This document shows, piece after piece, positions 8,491 through 16,375 of a stretch of DNA of 20,312 bases. Under the pieces are notes generated by a model. It was not told the origin of the DNA and did not search any database. It worked only from the letters and a program-made list of their open reading frames with translations. The stretch is from LC029 sp036676475. Its GTDB lineage: Bacteria > Bacillota > Bacilli > Aneurinibacillales > RAOX-1. Numbering within the stretch: the first letter of the stretch is position 1; each line of letters starts with the position of its first letter. The DNA is taken from contig JAKFCU010000010.1 in assembly GCA_036676475.1 (NCBI GenBank), forward strand, positions 1-20,312. Direction: 5' to 3'. The position numbers and the translations under genes were made by a program.

Positions 8491-8600
8491 ACCAACTAAA
8501 CCCAAAACTTGTAGAGTACTATATTACTTACTAAATTTAAAACTGAAGTGTATTTTATACAAGACTAACTAAGTACAAAACTTGAAGTGTATTATAGGAC
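8491..8600. repeat. Three imperfect tandem repeats with a 35-38 bp period
   Basis: Copies begin at about 8491, 8526 and 8564. Each has the pattern AC..ACTAA....AAAACTTGAAGTGTATT, with several substitutions and one gap; copies 2 and 3 are closest. There is no clean repeat/spacer alternation, so this is not a CRISPR array. It may be protein-binding iterons or simply a decayed duplication. The alignment was done by hand. Confidence 0.55.
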
Positions 8601-8808
8601 ACTAGATCCTTAAATTAAACAAGATATATCTACCATTAAACTATTGGTTTGTTTATGAAGAACTTACACCATATATAAACTTAATAAATAGCTTATTATA
8701 TTACAATTATTACATAACCAGCAGACGCACGCACTTAATCATTTTCTTAGAAGGTTAAGTACTAGTTAATTTAGTAAACAGTCTGTATTAAAGCAATGTT
8801 TTAGCAAA
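8601..8808. other. Non-coding tail between the repeats and the HTH gene
   Basis: I see no gene. A weak inverted repeat (ACTTAA near 8733 and TTAAGT near 8755) lies downstream of the HTH gene, but it lacks a U-run and is not a convincing terminator. Confidence 0.4.
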
Positions 8809-9087
8809 TTACTTTTTCCGAGGTAATACTTCCAGTTTTAAATCCAGGTAATTTAAAATTTTTAACAAAGTTTCTATATTATAGTTTTCTCCATGTAAAA
8901 CTCTTGATACTTGAGCTGCACCTATTCCCTCAATATTCAAAGCTGTTTGTCGTATAGATAATCCTCTTTCATTTAATTCAGACCAAACTTTTTCAGATAT
9001 TTGTCGTTTTTGTTCTAACAGTTGTTGATCCTCATCAGATAGATTTAGTAATTCTTTAATACTAATTTTATCTCCCAACTTAAACAT
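8809..9087 (-). CDS. XRE-family helix-turn-helix protein, antitoxin-like, 92 aa
   Basis: Residues about 41-80 form a cro/CI-type helix-turn-helix: GLSIRQTALNIEGIG, then the recognition helix AAQVSRVLHGEN, then NIETLLKILNYLDLKLEVLP. A helical N-terminal extension of about 40 residues precedes it. Size and the ending resemble HigA-like antitoxins and small repressors. A GGAAAGGAGA ribosome-binding site almost abuts the ATG at 9087, so a TTG three codons later (9078) is a possible true start with better spacing. It follows the 108-residue gene by 97 bases on the same strand, the toxin-first order of higBA-type modules. It may autoregulate that pair. A role in controlling the neighbouring pPIWI-RE operon is only speculation. 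Confidence 0.8.
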   Translation of the reverse strand: MFKLGDKISIKELLNLSDEDQQLLEQKRQISEKVWSELNERGLSIRQTALNIEGIGAAQVSRVLHGENYNIETLLKILNYLDLKLEVLPRKK

Positions 9088-9184
9088 TCTCCTTTCCTTA
9101 TAAACAATTTTATCCGTCCTTTTAAACTCTTTTTTCTATACTCATTTTAGGATGCAAGAGAACTGGTATTAAACCAGCCCCCTG

Positions 9185-9511
9185 CTATACTTTTCTTTGA
9201 AGAGGTTGCGAGCAATTAGGCTTAACAATTAATTCTGTAACTTGATAGACATCTGTCTCTCTTTTCAAGACAAGCATATACTCTCCATCGTCACAGATTA
9301 TTGGATAGGATACAAGATTATTTTCGAGCTGAGTTAGAATTTCACTGTCCCCTATCATTACCCATTTCCTATCATCTAAGCAGTAATCGTTCAGGCGGCT
9401 TAGAAAATTATATAACTTTAAGCCAGCTTCCTTTGACCGAACAAAACTTTGTAACTGTTCTATCACCCTTTCGCTAAATTGTAGTCTGATAAAATCCGAA
9501 ACAGATAACAT
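9185..9511 (-). CDS. Unknown 108-aa protein, possible toxin partner of the HTH gene
   Basis: A small leftward gene with a good ribosome-binding site (AGGGGGG six bases before the ATG at 9511). I do not recognise the family. The N-terminal half looks helical (SERVIEQLQSFVRSKEAGLK), and the C-terminal half has alternating strands (WVMIGDSEIL, YMLVLKRETDVYQVTELIV). No RelE/HigB catalytic pattern is evident. The position directly upstream of an XRE-type regulator suggests a toxin-antitoxin pair, but a two-gene regulatory unit is equally possible. An AT-rich stretch at about 9580-9625 with repeated ATATGATAA could hold its promoter. Confidence 0.6.
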   Translation of the reverse strand: MLSVSDFIRLQFSERVIEQLQSFVRSKEAGLKLYNFLSRLNDYCLDDRKWVMIGDSEILTQLENNLVSYPIICDDGEYMLVLKRETDVYQVTELIVKPNCSQPLQRKV

Positions 9512-9626
9512 AAGCCCCCCCTAAAAATGAAAACTATAAGTTGACTCCTAAATGAGATGATAAAAATAGAGTTGTTACTAAATAATATATTATCATATTT
9601 ATCATATTTTGGTTTGATAATCTCTA

Positions 9627-9693
9627 GCTGAAAGATCGTTCGGTACCTGATCCCTTTTTCAAGGTAAAGCGGCAGCATTACCGTTAACTATCA
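9627..9693 (+). repeat. REP-like palindromic element, copy 1 (degraded)
   Basis: This 67-base stretch matches the reverse complement of 19815-19882 at about 55 of 68 hand-aligned columns. The shared core is CCCTTTTTCAAGGTAAAG followed by an imperfect complement ending TTACC, so it can fold as a hairpin. The GGGGTC/GACCCC palindrome present in copy 2 has decayed here. Such hairpins are typical of REP elements mobilised by IS200-like Y1 transposases. It directly abuts the truncated yvrJ tail that begins at 9694. Confidence 0.55.
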
Positions 9694-9751
9694 TAACGAC
9701 CTGATCGCAGATATGACTACCGCCATTCAGGGGTGGAAGCAGGAAGGATAG
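9694..9751 (+). pseudogene. Truncated yvrJ remnant (C-terminal codons only)
   Basis: The last codons read ADMTTAIQGWKQEG followed by TAG at 9749, nearly identical to the end of the yvrJ copy at 11204-11361. Everything upstream is lost and replaced by the REP-like element. A one-base difference near 9702 also breaks the frame relative to the other copy. It is a relic of a duplicated YvrJ-type gene, left with its terminator. Confidence 0.75.
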
Positions 9752-9774
9752 GATGCTGGAAGCATGGTAAGGGT

Positions 9775-9809
9775 AAACGCCCAAACTCATTGGAGTTTGG
9801 GCGTTTTTT
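9775..9809 (+). terminator. Rho-independent terminator (copy 1)
   Basis: A 14-bp perfect stem, AAACGCCCAAACTC paired with GAGTTTGGGCGTTT, with a four-base loop and a T-run. It is near-identical to the terminator at 11385-11418 and is part of the same duplication. Confidence 0.9.
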
Positions 9810-9810
9810 C

Positions 9811-10091
9811 TAATTCTAGACTTTTTGCACGACAGTGTTCATGTAATCGTCATTATTCAGCAGCGGTCAGAGTCCATTACCTGAGGGTGTAAGCAGTAGA
9901 AATTATCATGTATGATCTGCAACTAGTCGCACAATTCTACTAACGAACATACCGCCAAATGTCGGGTTGCGGCCCGTAAAGAAGATATATTTTATCCTCT
10001 TTAATGAACCTTTGCCCTTATGCTAATCGTTAACAAATCTCTTTAAGTTTGCTAAATCTACTATATTGCCCCTTTATACTATAGTATATTT
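9811..10091. other. Non-coding stretch, no gene seen
   Basis: No sustained reading frame is found. There is a 12-base palindrome ATACTATAGTAT near 10076, and GC-richer patches at 9860-9990 that may be relics of deleted genes. Confidence 0.4.
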
Positions 10092-10477
10092 GTGGTCCAA
10101 TTATCTAACCCGCTTGCGAAAACACACATAGAATATAAAGGCTTCAATCTGCCGCTTTGGTTAAGCTTTTATGAAAAAAGTTACAAAAAAATACCAACAG
10201 TTATTAGTTTTTTGGGTTACACTGGAAATGCTAGTCTACTATTGGGGGTGTTGGCCATTCGAATTATTGATAAATTAACAGAAGGTTTTTCCATTATTAT
10301 TTCGGTAAGTGTAAGACTTATGACGATTTACTTGATGCTTATTTTATTAATTGCAAACAAGTTATGGAACTGCAAGATGCTACGCCAGATGAAAAAATGC
10401 GTGTACTAACCATTGCTGACGGAATATACGAAGGTTCCGAGAAGAAAATGAAAGGTATAAAGATTACGCTCAATTAA
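10092..10477 (+). pseudogene. Broken, unrecognised gene
   Basis: The open frame from GTG 10092 to 10409 has no convincing ribosome-binding site. After about 10274 the more protein-like reading is in another frame, ending at TAA 10475-10477: FGKCKTYDDLLDAYF, then KQVMELQDATPDEKM, then GIYEGSEKKMKGIKITLN. The upstream piece contains IEYKGFNLPLWLSFYEKSYK. The switch of frame suggests a degraded gene, perhaps with an internal deletion. I cannot assign a family. Confidence 0.4.
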
Positions 10478-10538
10478 ACTTCGCACAAATCGGCTTCTTA
10501 CTTCGCTGACAAATCGCCCTTCTCCCATCAATGTCGAT

Positions 10539-10841
10539 TTGCCAACGTCCTTATTTCCCTTGGAGTCCTCTCATGAAAGAGCTGATTCATACCCAAACCT
10601 TAGTCACCTTGGCTTTCATGGGTCAACGACCAAGGATGTCAAAGAACTAAAACTGGTCTTCTACGCTGGAACCGACGATATGGGCAAACCGATCCGCAAG
10701 AACCGCATCTACAAAAATGTCAACGTGGCCAATGCTACCCTCGACAATGTCCATGCTTTTGGACAAGCCATGGCTGCCCTTTCCGAATGGCCATTGGAAC
10801 AGATCATCCTCTCCAATGATCAAGAAATCATCGAAATGTAA
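10539..10841 (+). CDS. DUF1659-family small protein with an apparent internal insertion
   Basis: Residues 37-100 match the DUF1659 pattern: LKLVFYAGTDDMGKPI, then a KNVNVANAT segment, then AMAALSEWPLEQI. These small proteins of unknown function usually lie beside DUF2922 and YvrJ genes in Bacillales, as here. The frame opens with TTG at 10539 and no Shine-Dalgarno. Residues 1-11 (MPTSLFPLESS) look like a normal N-terminus. About 25 residues then intervene (HERADSYPN...KDVKE) before the core, where the family normally runs straight through, suggesting a ~75-bp in-frame insertion. An alternative is a decayed gene with a lost start. The family call is fairly safe; whether it is still expressed is doubtful. 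Confidence 0.6.
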   Translation: MPTSLFPLESSHERADSYPNLSHLGFHGSTTKDVKELKLVFYAGTDDMGKPIRKNRIYKNVNVANATLDNVHAFGQAMAALSEWPLEQIILSNDQEIIEM

Positions 10842-10919
10842 GGAAGGAAACCACAACCCCGTTTGAACAGCATCGCTTGAAAAACCTCTATTATCCGCTC
10901 ACGAAAGGAGGTGTACCTC

Positions 10920-11144
10920 ATGCCTCTTGAAATTAACGAATCCGTACTTTCCCTGTACTTCTATAAAGTAGACGGAAAAACAGTGAAGATGGATGTCCCC
11001 GCTCCGAAAGAAGGCTTAACCTCGGCTCAAGTCAAAACCCAAATGGACGCCATCGTAGCCATCGGCGGATTGTTCGATATCGCATCCATCAAAGATGCCG
11101 GAATCACCCATCGAACGGTCACTGACTTTGGTGTAGAAGAATAA
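10920..11144 (+). CDS. DUF2922-family small protein, 74 aa
   Basis: The start is the ATG at 10920, eight bases after a strong AAAGGAGG (10904-10911), rather than the in-frame GTG at 10911 that overlaps this ribosome-binding site. The protein is short and soluble: MPLEINESVLSLYFYK, then TVKMDVPAPKEGLTSAQVK, ending FGVEE. This matches the DUF2922 pattern (a strand pair, a central D.P..gLT..V...M, and a C-terminal region with an aromatic). Function is unknown. It sits between DUF1659 and yvrJ, the usual order in this cluster, and seems intact, unlike both neighbours. Confidence 0.8.
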   Translation: MPLEINESVLSLYFYKVDGKTVKMDVPAPKEGLTSAQVKTQMDAIVAIGGLFDIASIKDAGITHRTVTDFGVEE

Positions 11145-11148
11145 TATA

Positions 11149-11182
11149 GGCCATCAATAAGTAAGGAAACTTATCGATGGCC
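11149..11182 (+). other. Stem-loop between DUF2922 and yvrJ
   Basis: GGCCATCAATAAGT (11149-11162) pairs with ACTTATCGATGGCC (11169-11182) around a six-base loop, with one mismatch. There is no T-run, so it is not a standard terminator. It may be a processing or stability element within the operon transcript. Confidence 0.6.
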
Positions 11183-11203
11183 CGATAATTAGGAGGGAAA
11201 CCC

Positions 11204-11361
11204 ATGGAACAGATAGACTTGATCTCAATGATCGGTAACCTGGGTTTCCCATCTTTGTCTCCTGGTACCTTTTAACTAGGGTAGAGAACAGAATTGAAGC
11301 CTTAACAACCTCGATTGCGGATATGACTACCGCTATTCAGGGATGGAAGAAGGAAGGATAG
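11204..11361 (+). pseudogene. yvrJ: yvrJ-family gene with a single-base frameshift
   Basis: The ATG at 11204 follows an AGGAGGG site. It reads MEQIDLISMIGNLGFP, the typical YvrJ opening, then falls out of frame. Restoring one base in the CCC run at 11248-11250 continues as IFVSWYLLTRVENRIEAL and then SIADMTTAIQGWKKEG to TAG at 11359-11361, a complete YvrJ-like small membrane protein of about 52 residues. As written the frame stops at about 11275. It is either a real pseudogene or a sequencing error in a short homopolymer. A terminator follows at 11385. Confidence 0.85.
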
Positions 11362-11384
11362 GATGTGGGAAGCATGGTAAGGGT

Positions 11385-11418
11385 AAACGCCCAAACTCAA
11401 TGGAGTTTGGGCGTTTTT
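11385..11418 (+). terminator. Rho-independent terminator (copy 2)
   Basis: The same 14-bp stem as the terminator at 9775 (AAACGCCCAAACTC / GAGTTTGGGCGTTT), with loop AATG and a T-run. It ends the DUF1659-DUF2922-yvrJ transcript. Confidence 0.9.
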
Positions 11419-11527
11419 ATGTCTGCTTGTACGTCAATGATGTTCGGTTTAACAATTTTGGGGCAGGCACCCACCCAAGAGGTATTTTAATAATCTGTCA
11501 AGTTTCCGCTTCAGTAGTACTTAAGTT

Positions 11528-14500
11528 TTATAAATTAATTTCATCAACAATTCGCTTAGCATATACAATGCGTTTTTCAAAAAGTATATCCCAGGTGTCT
11601 AAACATTTTTGAAAGATAACCGTATCTATATCTTTAGATTGGTCATACAGTCGCAAAAGAAGTTTTATCGCGTCATCTACCGCATAGTTTAGCCTTGAAC
11701 GACTGTCTCTGACGCTGGCTGATCGCGACGCAAACATATCAAATAGCGAAAAGATCAAGTCTGCAAACTCTAGCAATGATCCCTCATGTTTACTTAATTC
11801 ATACATAAACATTGAATTCTCATTGCATGCATCTGATTTCAAGTAATGCTTAAAAAGAATCGCATTTTCTTTAACGCTGAGTAAATCATGTCTAAACATA
11901 TCTGAAATTTCATCTGACAACTCTTTGCCATTGGTGTCTATCAAACGGATTAACAGATGACGACATCGATCTGCAACTTCTTTATTCCCAATATAGTGCG
12001 ATGCCATTGTGGCAATTCCTTTTTTCTGGGAAATCGATCCATGTAGGCAGCAACCTTCGATTTCGTTCTCAAATAAGTCATAAAACAAAAAGGAACCTGC
12101 AATGATTTCTCCGCCATTTTTGGAAACCTCTTCATTGTAGGAACTAAGCATGGCTTTTACGATTGGCTCTAGATCCCTATGGTGTGTACGCATCATGTAC
12201 GACATGAATTTTATACCATAACGACTCGCAATGGCTCTAATATCTTCTATTGCAATGATGTGGAACCATTGAATGGCTAAATCCTTATCTATATTAAATA
12301 CAGGCAGGAGTGGATAAACAGCAGCCATTCTTATAACAATATGGGGATCAATGACTAAGGAATCGATAGCGGGTTTCAGTTTAGGCAGCAATAATGGATT
12401 CTCCCACAACAATTCCCCTATAGCATGAGCGGCAACTCCCCGAACGGAATTAATCGTATTATTGAACAAGTCATTCATTGAAGTTGTATCCATATTACCG
12501 TTCCATCCCGAACTATGGACATTCAGTTTACCAGCCTCTAAATCCGGATGCTTAATGGCCAGTTCTATTAATTTATCTATCACCCGATCCGGCCACTCTT
12601 CTTCCGCTCTGTCCCTTAATAGCCGACAGAAAGCTATCGCTTCTTCTCGATCATTCATAACAAAAAATTTATCGATACATTGTAACAAGGTTTGTAGAGA
12701 CACAGGTTTCCAAATATTTTTGAATTCTTCCGGTACTGTGCTTTCTGGCACGGTACGTTCAAACACTCTGAAAATGGCAGCAACATAACTCGGATGAACA
12801 TCATCAGGAAATGAAAGCAACAGGTTTGCAAATCTTTCAGGCTGCATGTTGGCAGCCCTCTCTAGCGTTCTAGAAAATTGCCAGATTGTAGACTCAATAT
12901 AGCTTTCTCCATCTTCTGATTCTCTAAGCGACCCTGTACGGTCATATGGGATCTTTTTGTTGCTTATGATCTCAAGCCATGCCCTGTTGCTGATTTTAAA
13001 TGCATTTTTTTCCAAGGTTGACCCAACAAAACGTGCCATGAAAAATCCAGAGGAGGATTCGAGTCCGATATTGGATGCCTTCTTGAATTTCCGTTCTAGC
13101 ACTTCCAGCAATGAAGCTGTTTCTGCGCTGATTCTTTGCACGCATAAACTAGACAAGAGTTGATATTGGGTTTGTCCCCAACGTTGATTATAATGTCTGC
13201 TCTCTTTATTTTTAAGATAAAACTTTCTAACTTCAAGCTCATCTCCATAGTAGTTCAATAATACTTTCTCTAATTCACTGAATAACGTTTGAGAACAGGA
13301 CTGAGAAAACAATGCTATTAATTCCCCAGATATCTTGTATTTTGGCTCTCCTAACTCCTTGCCAATTTGCAACCTGGACAAGTCCTCCAGAATCCAAGAA
13401 ATAATCTTGTCTGAATAATCTGAGGGGATTGCAGAAAAGATTTCCGCAATCATATATTTAAACAATGGAGATGATTGGTTAGGGATATTCTGTAATTTTT
13501 CCATTGCCATTTCTGCCTTTGCGAGAGCCAGCGATTTACCTGCTGCAATTAACAGTTCGATGGAACAGACGAATACATCATTTTCACGATATCTTTTCCA
13601 TTTTCTCAGTCCATATATATCCACCTTATCAGCCATGCTAACAATATAAGGCATTAAACGATCCCAGGTTTCCAATGGGTTTTTCTCCGCCATCGGAAGT
13701 AAATATTCCATGTCATGATCGTGCCATTGTTCACCTTTTGAATTCTGTTCGATATCATCTTTTCTGGAAAGATACCATTCTATCATTTGGATAGCTCTAC
13801 TCGGATTACAATCAGAAATTTCCTTCCAATTTATTAAATAAGGGTAGTAACCCATGTTAGCCAGTTTCATTCGAAGCGCAAAGAGTTTATCCGAATCTTT
13901 AGCTATATGCCATCCTATAGTTTGATGAACTTCTTCGATACGTGCTTCATGCAATTCTAAAAATCGCTCCAACAATAGTGCAGTTTCATCCGGAAGCTCC
14001 TCTACCACAGACCGTAGTAACCTAAGTGCTTTAGTATCTAGATTTTCATCCGATGAATAGAGCCATCTCTGCATAAAGCTGTTATCGATCAGAAATTTAG
14101 TATAAAATGCATTATTGAAGAAGACAGTCTCAATCAAATGCGGATTCCAATACTCGTCTTCCAACAGTTCTATTGTAAGGGTACGCAATGGAACACTGCT
14201 GTCCCTAATGCCAGACCAAATTTCCAAGACAAGTTGTTTTAAATGAAACCTTACATATTCACTAAATAATAGCACCCGAACTGCCTTCGTGAATTCCAAA
14301 ATTCTATCTTGGGATAAAAAGCTGAGGACTTGTCGCAATTGCTCCCTTCGAAATAACGTTTGTTTATCTAACGGGCCTAGCCAGTCTAATATTGATTTGC
14401 CCTGTTGTAATTCATCCACTGCCTTTCTGGCGATTAAGTAGTCCAAATAACTTTGATGGCAAAAGCTAATTCTTGCCGATACTTCTTGTATGATGCCATG

Positions 14501-16132
14501 AGACTGCAGCATTTCATAAGCTTTCGGCGAACAACGGGATACTGTATGGCGAGGTGCGGAGTTTTCACTGTTATTCTCCATATACAAACTTATTCGATCC
14601 AAGACATGATTGACATCCGTCAAGGGTACTCCAGACCTTTCAATCTGCTCTAATCTCTCTTTCCAAAATATTTCGAGCAATTCTGCTGTTGATTCAAATA
14701 AAGGATAATATCCGGTATCGATTAATTGACACCACATAAACAAGTTTTGGGCATTAGACAAAAGTACTCGCTGCTGATGGAGCAAATCGGCATATTTTTC
14801 AATACCGCTTATGCTTTGAATCAAGTCCTCAGACAGTTTCTTTAATTCAATCTTTCTCCACACTTCTTTATTATCCATGTCTTTTTCATTCAGCCAATGC
14901 CGAATTTCCGGATCATAATTTAAATCAAATGAGCGGCAAGACACGATAACTCTAATGTCTTTATGATCGCGTCGGGCATTTCTCACTTGACGAATTAACT
15001 CCTTGCACACCTCCAGTGCATTTGAAGAATGCGAACTAGTCCAGCGAATAGCATCAAGCTGATCAATGATCAATACAACAGCACGATCTATCGCTTGAGC
15101 AGCTATGCACAGAGTTGGGGAGTCAGGAAGCCCAATATTTTCTCCAAACCGTTGTGCTGAGTCTTTGGGAATCTGTCTGTCTACTCGAATTGGAAGAAAA
15201 GGGATGTTAAGTTTATTTAGCTTTTCTGTAATTCCATAAAGCACTCCGCTTTTGCCTGTTCCCGCATCACCATGTATCAGGACAAGTCCATTGCTGTCCA
15301 AAGCTTCCAGGCATGCTGATATTTCTTCCCTATCAAGAAATTCGCTCCGAATGAGTTGCGGCTTTATTGATTCTGAAAACTGTCTCTGCAGCATCTCCAT
15401 AGCCGGAAGAACTCTTTGATCATGCGCAAGGTCTTTGAGGTATATCTCCTTTTCTTCCAAGTAAGCTATGAGTTCATCTGCATAAATTGGCCTGCCAAAC
15501 TTATTATGACTTTCGACATAATGCAGCATAGCTGCAATCGCTACTTCAGGATCCCCTGAAAGCAAATATCGAGTTGTTGCTAGCAACTGATCCAAATCAC
15601 CCGAAAATAACTTCATATGAATACGTTTAAAATAGTTGAACGCTCGTTCCTGGTCTTGTCGGTTTTCAAAGTCGAGTTCGGCGGCTTTACAAAAATCTTT
15701 AAATGCCTTAGTCCGAGGACCACTGTTTTTAATTTGATACTTTAAGAATGCCTCAACATCATCTGAAGACATTCTGGCGCTATCACATATATCTCCCAAG
15801 TTGGTCACCGGTACTCCTGAAACAAACATAAATTCGTAGCTTTCCTGCTGACGATCAAGCTGATAAATGATATTTTGAATGACACCTTTGCCTTTCAAAT
15901 TATTCACGGACCAGCTTTCTTCGCTCGCATTTCTTGCTTTGCATTGATGAAATTGTCGTATACCATTTTTCAGTTCAATAAAAAATTCCACTCCACGTTC
16001 ATCTTCCCCGATCGGTTCAACCACAATATAGCGAATTTCTTCCTCCAATAATCTTAAGAGTTGGGTAGCGACCCAACGTCCTTCATAGCGATTGCCTAAT
16101 TTATCTGCCCGTCCGCCAATTTCATAAGACAT
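11528..16132 (-). CDS. Avs-like STAND NTPase with N-terminal Cap4/DUF4297-type nuclease, 1534 aa
   Basis: The N-terminal domain (1-110) begins GGRADKLGNRYEGRW and shows Glu17, Glu49 in GVEF and Gln63-x-Lys65 in HQCKARN. This is the E..E..QxK layout of PD-(D/E)XK dsDNA nucleases used as effectors by Cap4 and Avs proteins. The central STAND NTPase has Walker A GDAGTGKS (288-295), Walker B VVLIIDQLD (352-360) and a sensor segment VIVSCRSFDL (395-404). The remaining ~900 residues are helical repeats, the likely sensor for a phage protein. AVAST (Avs) proteins of this plan oligomerise on binding phage terminase or portal and then cut DNA. Start: GGAGG is eight bases before ATG 16132. It is transcribed alone. 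The exact Avs subtype is uncertain. Confidence 0.85.
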   Translation of the reverse strand: MSYEIGGRADKLGNRYEGRWVATQLLRLLEEEIRYIVVEPIGEDERGVEFFIELKNGIRQFHQCKARNASEESWSVNNLKGKGVIQNIIYQLDRQQESYEFMFVSGVPVTNLGDICDSARMSSDDVEAFLKYQIKNSGPRTKAFKDFCKAAELDFENRQDQERAFNYFKRIHMKLFSGDLDQLLATTRYLLSGDPEVAIAAMLHYVESHNKFGRPIYADELIAYLEEKEIYLKDLAHDQRVLPAMEMLQRQFSESIKPQLIRSEFLDREEISACLEALDSNGLVLIHGDAGTGKSGVLYGITEKLNKLNIPFLPIRVDRQIPKDSAQRFGENIGLPDSPTLCIAAQAIDRAVVLIIDQLDAIRWTSSHSSNALEVCKELIRQVRNARRDHKDIRVIVSCRSFDLNYDPEIRHWLNEKDMDNKEVWRKIELKKLSEDLIQSISGIEKYADLLHQQRVLLSNAQNLFMWCQLIDTGYYPLFESTAELLEIFWKERLEQIERSGVPLTDVNHVLDRISLYMENNSENSAPRHTVSRCSPKAYEMLQSHGIIQEVSARISFCHQSYLDYLIARKAVDELQQGKSILDWLGPLDKQTLFRREQLRQVLSFLSQDRILEFTKAVRVLLFSEYVRFHLKQLVLEIWSGIRDSSVPLRTLTIELLEDEYWNPHLIETVFFNNAFYTKFLIDNSFMQRWLYSSDENLDTKALRLLRSVVEELPDETALLLERFLELHEARIEEVHQTIGWHIAKDSDKLFALRMKLANMGYYPYLINWKEISDCNPSRAIQMIEWYLSRKDDIEQNSKGEQWHDHDMEYLLPMAEKNPLETWDRLMPYIVSMADKVDIYGLRKWKRYRENDVFVCSIELLIAAGKSLALAKAEMAMEKLQNIPNQSSPLFKYMIAEIFSAIPSDYSDKIISWILEDLSRLQIGKELGEPKYKISGELIALFSQSCSQTLFSELEKVLLNYYGDELEVRKFYLKNKESRHYNQRWGQTQYQLLSSLCVQRISAETASLLEVLERKFKKASNIGLESSSGFFMARFVGSTLEKNAFKISNRAWLEIISNKKIPYDRTGSLRESEDGESYIESTIWQFSRTLERAANMQPERFANLLLSFPDDVHPSYVAAIFRVFERTVPESTVPEEFKNIWKPVSLQTLLQCIDKFFVMNDREEAIAFCRLLRDRAEEEWPDRVIDKLIELAIKHPDLEAGKLNVHSSGWNGNMDTTSMNDLFNNTINSVRGVAAHAIGELLWENPLLLPKLKPAIDSLVIDPHIVIRMAAVYPLLPVFNIDKDLAIQWFHIIAIEDIRAIASRYGIKFMSYMMRTHHRDLEPIVKAMLSSYNEEVSKNGGEIIAGSFLFYDLFENEIEGCCLHGSISQKKGIATMASHYIGNKEVADRCRHLLIRLIDTNGKELSDEISDMFRHDLLSVKENAILFKHYLKSDACNENSMFMYELSKHEGSLLEFADLIFSLFDMFASRSASVRDSRSRLNYAVDDAIKLLLRLYDQSKDIDTVIFQKCLDTWDILFEKRIVYAKRIVDEINL

Positions 16133-16164
16133 TTTAAAGTCCTCCGTTAAAAATGAATAATTAT

Positions 16165-16194
16165 ATTATAGCTATCTATCAAGCATATCGACAA
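16165..16194 (-). promoter_or_regulatory. Promoter of the Avs-like gene
   Basis: On the minus strand TTGTCG (16189-16194) and TATAAT (16165-16170) are 18 bases apart, about 30 bases upstream of the ATG at 16132. The -10 is perfect and the -35 moderate. Confidence 0.6.
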
Positions 16195-16338
16195 TCTAGT
16201 GCCAATAACCATAAGACCAATTCTTCCGAATATCGTTCTTTTGGTAGTTTATATTGCTAATGGCGTCCGAACTAGACTATGATCCAAAATATTTATGGAA
16301 AATGAATCTCCCGTTCAGGTGAGAACCAAACTAACAAG

Positions 16339-16375
16339 AAAGAGCCCTATTTCATTAATGCAAATTGGGCTCTTT
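16339..16375 (-). terminator. Terminator downstream of the HEPN gene
   Basis: AAAGAGCCC (16339-16347) pairs with GGGCTCTTT (16367-16375); inner bases (ATTT/AAAT) can extend the stem. On the minus strand it is followed by CTTGTT, weakly U-rich. It lies about 155 bases past the stop at 16531 and separates that gene from the Avs-like gene. It may work in both directions. Confidence 0.65.

Noticed and set aside
8491..8600. CRISPR array
   Set aside because: Only three diverged copies with no conserved repeat/unique spacer alternation and no cas genes.
9463..9678. Minus-strand 71-codon frame
   Set aside because: It overlaps the better-supported 108-residue gene and its promoter region, and has no ribosome-binding site.
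10647..10856. Minus-strand frame opposite DUF1659
   Set aside because: It is the complement of a recognisable family core.
11343..11612. Plus-strand 89-codon frame through the terminator
   Set aside because: It reads through the yvrJ end, the terminator hairpin and the Avs C-terminus in antisense.
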